This document shows, piece by piece, positions 43,401 through 57,473 of a stretch of 64,000 nucleotides of DNA. The stretch is from Erpobdella octoculata. Lineage: Eukaryota > Annelida > Clitellata > Hirudinida > Erpobdellidae. The DNA is taken from positions 2,555,677 through 2,619,676 of the forward strand of contig OZ022243.1 in NCBI GenBank assembly GCA_963978895.1, read 5' to 3'. A program made the position numbers and the translations under genes. Each line of letters opens with the position of its first letter. Position 1 is the stretch's first letter. A model generated the notes under the pieces. That model was not told the origin of the DNA, made no database searches, and saw only the letters and a program-made list of their open reading frames with translations.

Positions 43401-43773
43401 AATCCACTGTTTAATTTTTTGGATAATTAAATGCAAACAAAAAAAAGTATAAATAATGTAATTTTAATTACAGGCCTTGTGGATAGTTCTCATGTTTGCC
43501 GTATTCTTTTTATGGTTTAGTTGGTTTATGTTAATTATTTATAGTATTATAAGGTTTCTATGAGTCAATAGATCAGAGAATTTTATGCTCATTTCAAGAC
43601 AGTTTGTAGTTTTAACCACGCTTCTATTAGTCTCACCTAATCAATTGTTCGATCATTTTTCCTCTTAATTTTTTATTTCAAATTTTGCACCTAAACGTAC
43701 TTTTGAAAACAATAAACAAACTGGAGGCATGGAGACCATTGCTCTTTTCCAAGAAATTTTGAAAAAAATCAAA

Positions 43774-44115
43774 TTAATAAAAGCATGTACAAAAACGTGT
43801 TTTATAAAAAGTATTTTTCACATAAAGCCCTTTCAATTTGAATTTAAAAAGTTCCGAGTAAGTGGCAGAGCAAAGCTCCAGTGGAATTTTATTCCAAACG
43901 GTGGGGTTACCGATGCTGAAAGCACGTCTACCAAAACTGGTTGTGGGCTTGGGGACCACAGAGATACTCGTTAAAATAAACGGAAGAGTCGAGCTGCTTG
44001 GTTGAGGTACAAAAGAGGAGACAAGTAGGGTGGTTGGTGCGCTGAGAATGCTTTGTAAAGGAAACAAGCGAGTTTGAGATTGATTCGCTTTTTCACTGAG
44101 AGCCAACGTAAATCT
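43774..44115 (-). mobile_element. LINE C-terminal fragment
   Basis: The minus-strand frame ends FGRRAFSIGNPTVWNKIPLE and FKFKLKGLYVKNTF. The sequence FxxRAFSxxxPTxWNxxP near the C-terminus is common in LINE ORF2 proteins. 5' truncated. Confidence 0.55.
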
Positions 44116-44583
44116 AAACACAATTTTTTAAATTTTTAGCGGTCTGCACAAACAATATGTTTTACTGTACAGATAATATAAAGAGTTGGCTTTTAAATTG
44201 TTACAGAATTTCATTCTACAGAGACTGTTGTCTTGCGTGCGCAGAAATCAAAATAATACAAAGTTGAAAAGTAATTTTGATGAGTTTATTGAAAAATTTG
44301 CAACAATTAAATTATGTGTATGTTAAATATAAAAAATCGATTTCCAAAAATAAATTCGTTACAAATTGAACTTTATAACAAAATTTTAAATTTACCCTTA
44401 ATTAAAATTAAAACTATTAGTATAAGCAAGCATGAAAAATTGCAAAAAAAACAGACAAACTAATTTGAAAATTCAGAGGTGAATAAATTCAATATCTAAA
44501 AAAAGTGAATTTGTTTTTCATGAATGAAAAGTTAAGAAAGCAAAAACAGAGCCAGGTTCCTTTTATAATCCATGGCACTCAGC

Positions 44584-44761
44584 TTAAGCGTGGTAGTCAC
44601 TGGAACGATCAACTCTGACATAACTGAGTTCCTCTGTGACTTTATTGTTAGAGTCAACCCTCACTAGGATGTGGCTCACCCATTTTTCAGGGTCTTCTGC
44701 CCCATCTTTCTTGATAACAACCTGGATGGCAATACTTGATTCCTTCACCAGCACATAACAT
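44584..44761 (-). pseudogene. Inhibitor alpha type, copy 2: internal deletion joining exon 1 to the last exon
   Basis: The 5' part (44722..44761, MLCAGEGIKYCHP) matches alpha exon 1 of the 48 kb copy up to its splice point. The next base begins the last exon (VIKKDGAEDPEKWVSH, LVRVDSNNKVTEELSYVRV). The two middle exons and all introns are gone. The join CATCCAG|GTTGTT falls exactly at exon borders but can be explained by the shared word CAGGT at both breakpoints. The exon 1 frame (phase 1) does not match the last exon (phase 0), so the normal product is lost, although another frame stays open across the join. Confidence 0.75.
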
Positions 44762-44906
44762 CTCAGCACATATAATATATCAGTATATATCATAACATGT
44801 CAGCACATATCATAACATGTCAGCTTATATCGTATCATGAGAAAACAAAACAGAGTTTCCAATAAATTAAATAAAATCTTATTACAATGGCAAAACAAAG
44901 AAACAA

Positions 44907-45646
44907 TCAGAAACCTTCTCCAAGGTACCTTGGCGGTTCGACAACTATGCCATCTAGAATCGGTATGACAATGTCATTGAAATTTCTCTCATCAGAAAGA
45001 TTTGCATTAGGCGAGCTGAATTGGAACTAATTTACAAAATGTTTATCAAAATTAACTTCTTATTCTTTTACACATAAATAGTTCTTATTTTTTATTAATA
45101 TTTAATACCGACTATAATTTTTTTTCTAATTTAAACATTTTTTCAGTGCAAAGGTTTACAATTAGGCTTAAAAATTATTTCTAAGTTTTGAAAAACTTGT
45201 AATTTTAAATTTCAATTTGCTATATATCTAAAACGAGTTCAATTAAAGTGAAAAATTATTTTCCGAGTTTTTACAAAATTAAACGTTTTTAAGTAAACAA
45301 AATTAAATTTTAGTAGGTTAATTTTATTTATTAATAATATCTTTGATTTAAATTAAATAAATAACATTTTTATAAAATACATGCTGTTTTAAATTAAGGG
45401 TTTCTGCACAACACACATGGAAATATAAAAGCTTCCAACATTACCCCAACACCAGGAAACTTTTTTATAAGTATGCCTTGAGCTTCTTTTATTTTCTTTA
45501 TTAAAAAATACAAATTATAAAGTAATAAAACACAAATACATAAGAAATCACTTCATAAAACAAATTGCAATACTTAACCTTATTCACTAAGCTGTGATAT
45601 TTGTATGAAACCAGCAACATTCCTTTTTTTGAATGCAGTACCATTT
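44907..45646 (-). CDS. Potato-inhibitor-I-like protease inhibitor, beta type, copy 2
   Basis: Exons 45579..45646 (68), 45445..45495 (51), 44907..45026 (120), phase 0, donors GTTAAG and GTAATG. Product 78 aa: MVLHSKKGMLLVSYKYHSLV, KIKEAQGILIKKFPGVG, FQFSSPNANLSDERNFN, VIPILDGIVVEPPRYLGEGF, stop. The candidate reactive-loop segment (SSPNANLSDERNF) differs strongly from copies 1 and 3, while the helix, the VV.PPR strand and the EGF tail (Glu-Gly-Phe) are conserved. A LINE fragment sits in the presumed 5'UTR intron, between the ATG exon and block P3. Confidence 0.75.
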
Positions 45647-45738
45647 CTGAAGTTAAGGAATTTCAATTTAACAATTAATATAAGAACATAACAAAAATAT
45701 AATGTTTTTAGTGCTTTTGAAAAAGAAAAGTTAAAAAC

Positions 45739-45740
<2 letters not shown>

Positions 45741-45780
<40 letters not shown>

Positions 45781-46347
45781 TGAATAAGGCGTAAGGCACA
45801 TTGCCTTCTTGCCTCTCAGTCACAATCAACCGCTGCACAATCACCATACATATCTCCTCGTCAACCACGCCTCATCTAAATTGTTTTTAAAATCATTAAT
45901 TGTTTCTGAGCAAACTACTTTATCCTTCAAATTGTTCCATAAACTGGTCACTCTTGGGGAAAAACTGTATTTCCTTGTGTCTTTATGTGCCTGTAGAACG
46001 ACTAGTTTGAAGGAATTTCCTCTCGTTCTCTTTGTTTCCATCAACTTTAAGGCTGGAGAACAATTTTTATCGTAAAAACCCTTGAGAATTTTAAAGGTCT
46101 CGATCATGTCACCCCGGTCTCTTCTGTACTTTAGGGTAGGCAAGTTCAAGTATTCCATCCTTGGTCTGTAGTTCATATTTTTACACTGTTTCAGTATTTT
46201 CGTTGCCCTCTTTTGTACTTTTTCCAATTCCTTCATTAACCCAATTGCCTGAGGCGACCAGATACTAACGGCATACTCAAGCCTGCTTCTTACCAGCGAC
46301 GTATACAGACTCGTGAATGACGTTTTATCCAACAGTTTTATCTCTAC
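45741..46347 (-). mobile_element. CR1-like LINE, 5'-truncated 3' end
   Basis: The minus-strand frame contains LYTSLVRSRLEYAVSIWSPQ, LEKVQKRATKILKQCKN, MEYLNLPTLKYRRDRGDMI and FKILKG, the order seen at the end of CR1-type reverse transcriptases. It ends in an (AAT)n-type tail at 45737-45776. Comparison with 40.9 and 49.3 kb shows it inserted into unit 2 near the AACTCCGAG word. Confidence 0.8.
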
Positions 46348-46589
46348 GAAATCAAATTTTTTAACTCCGAGACCAATTCGACACGTAATTGTTAAAAGGT
46401 GTATTAGTAGACCCAAGCATATGTTTGTTTATTGCTAAAATTGTATTAATTATCAAACTTCAAGTTATGAAACCTTTTTTAAACTTCGTCTTGTTTCAAT
46501 CGTAAACAGTTTTATAAAGAAAGAACTATCAAATTAAACTTATTGTGAGTCCCGATTTGTCCAGTTATGAAAATTTGTTGTCAGTTAAA

Positions 46590-46885
46590 TAAATTAAAAA
46601 TATTCAAGACCGTATATAAATATCGTCAACTACACGTCAAAAAACTACAACTTTTATTAATTTTATAAAACTCACTTCTGAGTGTAGAGATAAAGAGAAT
46701 TCAAAAGATTCAAATCAAAATAGCTACCGGAGGGCTGTAACGAAACGATGTTATGTGTCCCGTTTATATAAGCCTATGAAACCGATTAGTATTGTCCTAA
46801 GTCGCATTTAAATTTTTGTTCCAAGCTAATTGTAGCCATAAATTGAGCAAAACCACGACCGTTGTATTGTATAATTAATAAGATG
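46590..46885 (-). promoter_or_regulatory. Promoter/5'UTR block P3
   Basis: Copy of the array block upstream of beta copy 2 and the LINE. Minus-strand TATATAAA at 46770..46763 and donor GAA|GTGAGT are retained. Confidence 0.65.
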
Positions 46886-47493
46886 TTGAAAACCATTTAA
46901 AAAACCGTCTTTTGAACCAAATGTTATAACTAGTTATAAGTTTCAAATAGCGTTCAGTAAATAATATCAAACTAATTCCAAATGTGACGCAAAACTTGAT
47001 GTTTTTCTAGATTTATTTCATTTTCTTTCTATCGCTTATAACTTGAATTTTAGTCTCTTGACTGCTAGAGCATTTTTGTATAGTTGATTATTCAAGCAGA
47101 AGTAGTTTATAAAATACTTAATAAATGATCAAATTTATTTTAATTGTTTCCTTTAATGTAATTAATAACACAAAATTAAAGAGTAATTTTGATGAGTTTA
47201 TTGAAAAATTGCAACAATTAAATTATTAATATGTTAAATATAAAAAATCGACGTGCTAAAAATAATAATGTCAGAAAATGAACTTTATAACAAAATTTTA
47301 AATTTTAAATTTATTGAAAATCAAACTACTAGTAGAAGCAAGCATGAAAATTGCAACAAAAAAACAAACTTATTTGAATATTCAGCAGTAGACAAACTAC
47401 AATTTTAAAAAAATTTAAAATTGTTTTTGATGAGTGAAAAGTTAAGAAAGCAAAAAGACAGCCAGACTTCTTTTATGATCCATGGCGCCTACC

Positions 47494-48339
47494 TTAATTT
47501 ATAACCGGAATGGGAATATAAACTCTGACATAACTGGGTTTCTCTGTGACTTTATTGTTACTGTCAACCTTTAGTAGGATGTGGCTCACCCCCTTTTCAG
47601 GGTCTCCTGCCCCATCCTTTGTGATGACAACCTGTTGGTGAAGTTAAACATCAGTCATGATAATAAGTATATATTGCATTTTTAAACAAATTGGTCACTC
47701 AGAACATCTAACGTTTTATCTATTTATTATTATTTTTTTTTAATAATTCTTTATCATTACTATTAAGAACATCGTGAGATAAACTTAAATGTTGTTTTCA
47801 AAACCTTCACGTCAGGAATTTCTTCTTCAATTCTTTTTTTCATTTCTTGACCATCCTATAAAAAATTTATTGTTGAATTAATTAAACACGTATATATAAA
47901 CGCTTGAAAACAATTTATTAACATTTTAAGCCAATTTAAATATAATGCGATTTTGTAGATTGAGTATAATATTATTTTTTGAAGAGATCAGAGGCACAAT
48001 CATCTATACTTCGATTTTATTTAAATATAACAAAGACAGGACAAAGAATCAATTGCTGTACATACAAATTAATAATATTGAAATAAAATCACGCAATTAA
48101 AAGCAAATAAATAAATCTGAATTGCTCATATAATTTTGTTATATTTTAATTTAATATACTAACTTTTCCAACTACATTCCCAATCAAACTGAAATCCGGT
48201 TCTGAAAACGAAACAAAAAACAGATTTTAAAAAGCTTAATTTTATTGGATTGCCAATTTTTTCCATAAGTGTTGGATTCGTATAACCACTAAAGTCTACC
48301 TGGATGGCAATACCTGATTCTTTCACCAGCACATAACAT
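47494..48339 (-). CDS. Potato-inhibitor-I-like protease inhibitor, alpha type, copy 3
   Basis: Exons 48300..48339 (MLCAGERIRYCHP, phase 1), 48164..48201 (38 bases, PDFSLIGNVVGK), 47805..47855 (51, DGQEMKKRIEEEIPDVK) and 47494..47631 (138, VVITKDGAGDPEKGVSHILL, KVDSNNKVTEKPSYVRVYIP, stop). Exon lengths match copy 1 for the last three exons. About 88 aa. The helix is strongly charged, followed by IPDVK and the loop KDGAGDPEKG. Two cysteines lie in the N-terminal extension, which potato inhibitor I members such as eglin lack. No signal peptide seen. The only promoter block nearby is 1.4 kb upstream, before beta copy 3. Confidence 0.75.
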
Positions 48340-48460
48340 CTCAGCACATATAATATATTAGTAAATATCATAACATGTCAGCACGTATCATATTGTGAGA
48401 AAACAAAACAGCGCTTAAAATAAAATTTTGAAAAAATCTTATTACAATGGCAAAAAAATA

Positions 48461-49211
48461 TCAGAAACCTTCTGCAAAGAACGTTGGCGGTCTTATGATT
48501 TTCTCATTTTCAATCACCAAGACAATAAAATTTGGATTAGTCTCCTCAGAAGGCATTGGACCAGGTCCAAAGTATAGGAACTAATTTATGAAATGTTTAT
48601 CAAAATTAACTTGTCAATGTTTCACAGATAATTAATTAATTTGTATTATTAAAATTAACTTTTTATTGTTTAACAAATATATAATTTTTATTTTTATTTA
48701 TATTTAATACCAATTAAAAAACGCTTTTTTCTAATTAAAACAATTAGGCTTAAAAATTATTTTTAAGTTTTGACAAACTACTTATTCGTGTTTGTTGGAC
48801 GAGCTCAATTAAAGTCAAAATTTATTTCCAAGTGTTTACAAAATTGAATGATTTTCAGAAAAATACACTAAATTTAAGTAAATTTATTATAGACAGCAAT
48901 AATAAATTTGATTTTAATTAAATAAATAACATTTTTATAAAGTACAGGCTGTTTTAAATTAAAAGTTTTCTGCACGATACACATGAAAATATAATCTCAT
49001 CCAACATTACCCCAACGCCTGGAAGCTTTTTCTTAAGTTGTTCTTTAGCTGCTTCCAATTCCTATATTAAAAAATACAAATTATAAAGTAACAAAACACA
49101 AATACCTAAGAAATCACTCCATAAAACTAATCGCAATACTAACCCAACCCACGAACTCGGGCCATTTAATTGAACGGGGTTTCATTCCTTTTTTTCCTTG
49201 CAATACCATTT
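48461..49211 (-). CDS. Potato-inhibitor-I protease inhibitor, beta type, copy 3 (keeps WPEFVG)
   Basis: Exons 49144..49211 (68), 49011..49061 (51), 48461..48580 (120), phase 0, donors GTTAGT and GTAATG. Product 78 aa. Exon 1 reads MVLQGKKGMKPRSIKWPEFV and ends GW: IKWPEFVG is the N-terminal signature of potato inhibitor I proteins (WPELVG), which identifies the whole array. Exon 2: ELEAAKEQLKKKLPGVG. Exon 3: FLYFGPGPMPSEETNPNF, IVLVIENEKIIRPPTF, AEGF, stop. This is the least diverged member. Confidence 0.82.
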
Positions 49212-49554
49212 CTGAAGTCAAGGAATTTTAATTTAACAATTGATATAAAAACATAACAGAACTTTTAGTGTTTTTGAAGAAGTTGAAAACGTTTATTTAA
49301 AAATTTCTTCAAATTCAAAATTTTTTAGCTCCGAGACACATTCGACACGTAATTGTTAAAAGGTGTATTAGTAGTCCCAAGCATATGTTTGTTTATTGCT
49401 AAAATTGTATTAATTATCAAACTTCAAGTTATGAAACGTTTTTAAACTTCGTCTTGTTTCAATCGTACACAGTTTTATAAAGAAAGAACTATCAAATTAA
49501 ACTTATCGTGAGTCCCGATTTGTTCAGTTATGAAAATTTGTTGTCAGTTAAATA

Positions 49555-49860
49555 AATTAAAAATATTCAAGACCGTATATAAATATGGTCAACTACACGT
49601 CAAAAAACTACAACTTTTATTAATTTTATAAAACTCACTTCTGAGTGTAGAGATAGAGAGAATTCAAAAGATTCAAATCAAGTAACTACCGGAGAGCTGT
49701 AACGGAACGCTGTTATGTGCCCCGTTTATATAAGCTATGAAACCGATTAGTATCCCCCTAAGTCGCATTTAAATTTTTGTTCCAAGCTAATTGTAGCCAT
49801 AAATTGAGCAAAACCACGACCGTTGTACTGTATAATTAATAAGAATTTTTGATTTTCCCT
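49555..49860 (-). promoter_or_regulatory. Promoter/5'UTR block P4
   Basis: Array block upstream of beta copy 3. Minus-strand TATATAAA at 49732..49725; donor GAA|GTGAGT about 85 bases on. Flanking sequence beyond the block (CCATTTATCAGCAAA) is shared with P2. Confidence 0.65.
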
Positions 49861-50450
49861 TTTAACGCAACCATTTATCAGCAAATTACCTTAAACAACT
49901 TTTTTGTAACTTTTTGTCAGAAACATTTTTATATATTTTGCAATCGCTCGTTTGCATGTGTTGTATGTTTACAAATAATAAGCTAATAAATATCTGTTTT
50001 TGTTGTGTGTATACAAATAATAAATCAATAATCTTTAGAAATGCTGAAGTAGTGTACAAGCTATATAAACAATATATGTTAATTCATATATATGTAACCC
50101 TTTATAGGTTTAAGTATATTGTTACGATACTCAGACGTATGCCTTTTCTGAGAGATTAGTTTTATATCAAATGTAGTTCATATCACTTGCATAATTATTG
50201 TCTGGTTTTTCTGGTTCGTTTCCGAGAATGTTATAAGGTATGTCGAGGTCGAGATATCTGCAAAGAATTTTTACTGTGTTAAATGTTAATTTAAAATAAA
50301 GGTTTTTTTTAATTTACTTTTTTAATAATAAAAATGTAAAATATCGTTGGCCGGATGGTGTAATTGTTGATTAGATGAAAATAAAGCTTCTGCACTGAAT
50401 GACTTCTTTATGGTTCATGACGTCCAGCCTAGTTTATTACAGGAGCAGAT

Positions 50451-50570
50451 CTAAAGACATGATAACATATCTGGTTTCTCTACGATTTTTTCGTTACTGT
50501 CAACCTTCAGTAGGATGTGGTTTTCAAGCAGTCTTGGAGGTGTAACTACACCATTTTTCTCGATGGCTAA
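50451..50570 (-). CDS. Isolated last exon of a further inhibitor gene
   Basis: After an acceptor (AAACAG|TTA) the frame reads LAIEKNGVVTPPRLLENHIL, LKVDSNEKIVEKPDMLSCL, stop: 120 bases, the beta exon 3 length, but with the alpha-type strand HILLKVDSN. No upstream exons were found to 52 kb, so it is probably the leftover of a fourth unit at the right edge of the array. Confidence 0.6.
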   Translation of the reverse strand, partial: LAIEKNGVVTPPRLLENHILLKVDSNEKIVEKPDMLSCL

Positions 50571-52920
50571 CTGTTTAATGTAATATGGCAGTTATATTAC
50601 GTTGGAAACAAATTGATATCTGAGAAAATATAATGTTTTATGTCATCTCGTTTAACATTAACTTTCATAAAAACTCAATGAACATATTTTTATTATTAAT
50701 ATTTATCCAAAAAAAATTGGTTTTTGCAAGGCAACTATTAATAAACGCCTGCCCCTTTAGCAATGCGGGTAAAACATATAAAAAATGTAGCTCAAAGTTG
50801 GCATTTAAAATTAGTTTCATTTTTGGAAATTAAATTTATTGAAGCTGGTCGATGTAGGTTTGTGCATGTCTGGGTGGATTTAATTACAACCCCTTGATTA
50901 CGAGTTACTAATCAAAGAAATGAAATGTTCTTTTACGTTTAAATCATTTGAATTTTTTTTAAAAAGTTTATCTACCAAGTGTTGAAGTTAGATTCAAAAA
51001 CGTTTTTTAAATAAATTTGCTTCATTCAAATTTTGGACATCTAAGCTAAAAACATTTAATTCCATCAAGCAGTTTTTCTTTATTTATTTTTCTAACCATT
51101 CCTGCGGAATTGATGAGAAACAACGATTCGGTTTACTATGCGCGCTATTAGTTTGAGCAAGATTAATAATCTTAGAAACAAAAAATCTTTTTTATATTCC
51201 TCAGAAAACTCATAAATTAGAACAAGCCTATTTTGTGTCTCAAAAAGCTGCTATAATTCAGCGTGGGTTTTAATTTTTCAACCAAAACCTTATGTAACCA
51301 TACCAGCGGCAAGTACTAAATAATAATTTTTTTTATATTTTTTCATAAAATATGATGAATAATCAAGTTTTTTGCAGATTTGTTATTCAGTTAAACTTTC
51401 CTTTTTTCCCACAGTTCTGTGTATTTGAGAAGGTCATCTATTGCGCTGCAAAACACTGTTTTCGTTGTTCTCTTCTTACTTAGTACCAGCAAACTTTCAA
51501 AAACATCAGATTTAATTCCAGCTAGGCATTCTTATGTAATCAAGTCTCATTGCAGTAAGGTTGAGTCAACGTTTGACAAATTAGCGTACCTAAATGAGTC
51601 GAGGATAATATCTCTGTAAATATTTTTCTGGAAAATATTCATCAGGACAATATTCCGCTGGACAATATTTTTCCTGAAAATATCTCCGATACTTTGTTTC
51701 CTTTGGACAATATCTCCAAGAGAATGTTTCTTTTGGACAATATCTCCGATACTTTGTTTCCTTTGGACAATATCTCCAAGAGAATGTTTCCTTTGGACAA
51801 TATCTCCGATACTAAGGTTCCTTTTGGACAATATCTCCGATACTAAGGTTCCTTTTGGACAATATCTCCGAGACTATGTTCCCTTTGGTCAACCTCTCCA
51901 AAACAATGTCTTCTTTAGACAATATCCCCCGTACATATAAAAGCGGGAAAATATTGTCCGGAGAGATATGATCATGAATCCTGGTGAATATTTCCATAAA
52001 ACGTTGTTAGTGGGGTATTGTATACAGAGGATATTGTCCGGTAGGATATTATTATAGAACCACCCTACAAAGCAGCCACTTTATGGTGGATTCATCTTAC
52101 GTCACTTCGTAATGATGACTATTCACCACATCAAAGCATCCAAAGTGTAAATAAAAAAACTACTAAATGCTAAATACTAAGATGCTATCTTTCCTTGTTG
52201 AACTGACAGTTACAAAAGATTTTTATTTTAAAATAGCAAGATTGATGGAGCAAAATATTTCAAGCAGAAAAATACTATTAAATACTTAAACTCTGAAAAT
52301 TTTAAATGTTTCTTTTTATTTTAATTATTGAAATATGGTGTTATTCTTTTTCATAACAACTAAAATCTGTTTTCCATTTTGTAAGTTAAATTGATTAAAT
52401 TTTGTTTGTAGGCTCATTAAAACTGGTTTGTCACTCAAGTTTTAGCAAATTAAAAACCGTTTTTTCGTCACAATAATATCAATTTTAACACTACAACTAT
52501 TATTATTATTATTTTGGTAGGCTGTCGGTTTTATCAGATGGTCAAATTGTGAAATGTTTTCCAATTAATTTCTGTTTTTAGTAATTTTGATCATGCTTTT
52601 CAAGAAAAAATATTAAAAAAACTCATATTTTGGATTACAACAAACTGCAAATTCTACATCAATTTTGTAATTGGACATGTTTTGCGATTGTTCTCCAAAG
52701 AAAATACTAAAACACCGTAATAGTTTGAATTCTTAAAAGCTTCTTGGCCTGCTAGTGGTAAAGTGGTAAATTATATTTTTGTTTTTTTTTTGTTTTTTTT
52801 TTGGAAAATCAGGCGAATGTTTTCAAACGATCAAGGAAAAATCGTAGTTTTGCTGCAACCGTCTTTTTCTTATAGACAAGCGAACGAATTTAAAACAAGC
52901 AAACATTTCTTAAACAAAAG
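50571..52920. other. Spacer right of the inhibitor array
   Basis: Contains the duplicated segment (51.27-51.65 kb) and the minisatellite at 51.65-51.93 kb. No exon recognised. Confidence 0.45.
51650..51930. repeat. 29-30 base minisatellite (GGACAATATCTCCGA)
   Basis: About nine units of TTTGGACAATATCTCC with alternating continuations (GATACT.TGTTTCC, AAGAGAATGTTTC). Single words such as ATTGTCCGG continue on the opposite strand to 52050. Confidence 0.88.
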
Positions 52921-55797
<2,877 letters not shown>

Positions 55798-57374
55798 TGT
55801 TATCTTTTATATTTATTAAGTGTTAATAATTATTAGTTAATATAAAAAAATAAGACTTATAAACAAATGTTTTTTGATAGCTCTCAGTTGTATCCATCTT
55901 TCGCTTAAAGGAGCGTGTCGGCTTCATATCATATCGCAGTCAGCTTTATGCCAGTCAGGAACTGAATGAATCGGATATACGGTGCCGAGAAATAGTGCGA
56001 ATATCAATGCGCAAGTTTAAAATAACTCGCCTTATAAGTACGTACAAATTATAAATTTTTTAAAAGAAACTGTTCATCAAAAACAACAGAAATTCGGAAC
56101 TATTTTATTACGTTATAACAGACTAGTGTAACTTTTTTGCCGTTATGTAACTGTGGCCGTTTATCAGCATCGTACTGGACACAACGGCCGAGCACGGTAG
56201 ACGGCAGCAATAATAGGACAAAGGAGCTGTGAGTCATCGGGAACAGTCAGGTCAGCCATGCATGAACTCAACTCACAAACGTCATCATAAAGGTGGTGAT
56301 GATGACGAAGACGATGGTGATATAGTTAATATTACAAAATAACGAAAGCAATGCATATCTGCTGGAGGATGTTCTTCTTACTTTTTTCAAAATTTTGGAT
56401 TCTTTTCTCCCTTTTTCTCATGATATTTTCTTCAGTATATCTTTCTATTATTCCATCTCACTTTTTTTTCTTGTTTTACTCACCTTCGATTTCTTCTCTT
56501 TATCGCTGACGACAAACTCATAATGATTCAGAATGAGTCATTTGACGTTTTGACATTTGAGCTTCTTCATCGATGTAACAACTCAAAGTTTTAGTCATTC
56601 ATACTTCAAGAGAATTCATTATAGAATCACCTATCAACAAACATAATTGTCTATGTCCATCTGTATGTATGTTAGCAATTTCGCAATCCGCGGCAGTCGC
56701 GGTGGTCAGCAGTCAGCAGTTGATAAATGTCATTACACAATCGTAATACATTGAACATTTTACTCGATTTATTGTTCGAAAGAAAACATCGTAAGAGATT
56801 GGAGCTGTCTTACAAAGGCAAGACACAATATGTAGCGATTTCAATTTGCTTGAACCATGTTCGTGTCAAGTATAGAACTTTTTTATATAGCTGGGCAGGT
56901 AGAGTAACCACTTTGTCTAATCATAAAATTCAATCATTTACAACTTACAGAGATTGAGATTCTGACTTGGTTGAACTTCTTATAATAATGGTAGTGAAGG
57001 AAAACGATTTTTTATTTAATATCCGAGAGTTAGATGATTAAATCGAAAAAAAGGTCATTTTTGACGGCTATTTCTAGTTAATTGATAAACTTCCTTAAAA
57101 ATTTTTCCTGTAAAGTAGCTTTTATAATTAATTATTCTGACAGTTTGTGTTTCATTGAGCTGCATGTCTCTACTCTATGTTGTTTTGAAGTTGTTTTAGA
57201 GTTTAAAACTCTAAAAATCGCTGTAAATGATTGAATTTTCTGATTAGATAATGTGGTTGCTTGAAATTATTTAAAACACTTCATGCTGGAAAAACTCTAA
57301 AACAGCCTCAAAACTACTTGATTTTCATTTATAAGAAGGTTTTGTTTACGAAAATAATCCAGCGCTACACAAGT
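55798..57374. other. Upstream region of the CUB-LDLa gene
   Basis: Likely promoter and 5' region for the gene to the left. No TATA box or exon could be assigned with confidence. Confidence 0.4.
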
Positions 57375-57473
57375 GCCCCGGTGGCGCAATCGGTTAGCGC
57401 GCCGTACTTATAGGCAGTACTGCGATACTACTGAGATATGCGGAGGTTGTGAGTTCGATCCTCACTCGGGGCA
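57375..57473 (+). tRNA. tRNA-Ile (UAU) with 25-base intron
   Basis: Acceptor GCCCCGG pairs with TCGGGGC (one G-U), discriminator A57473. A-box TGGCGCAATCGGTTAGCGCG; anticodon stem CCGTA/TGCGG; anticodon TAT at 57409-57411. The intron 57413-57437 sits one base 3' of the anticodon, the canonical place. B-box GGTTCGA-type (GAGTTCGATCC). Confidence 0.95.

Larger units (their letters stand above)
41490..43730. other. Spacer between inhibitor units 1 and 2
   Basis: No exon found. It holds the 31-32 base minisatellite at 42.44-42.68 kb and a segment at 42.67-43.40 kb duplicated at 51.27-51.65 kb. Confidence 0.5.

Noticed and set aside
51547..51997. CRISPR-like repeat/spacer look of GGACAATATCTCC units
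   Set aside because: The intervening sequences are themselves repeated, so this is a minisatellite.
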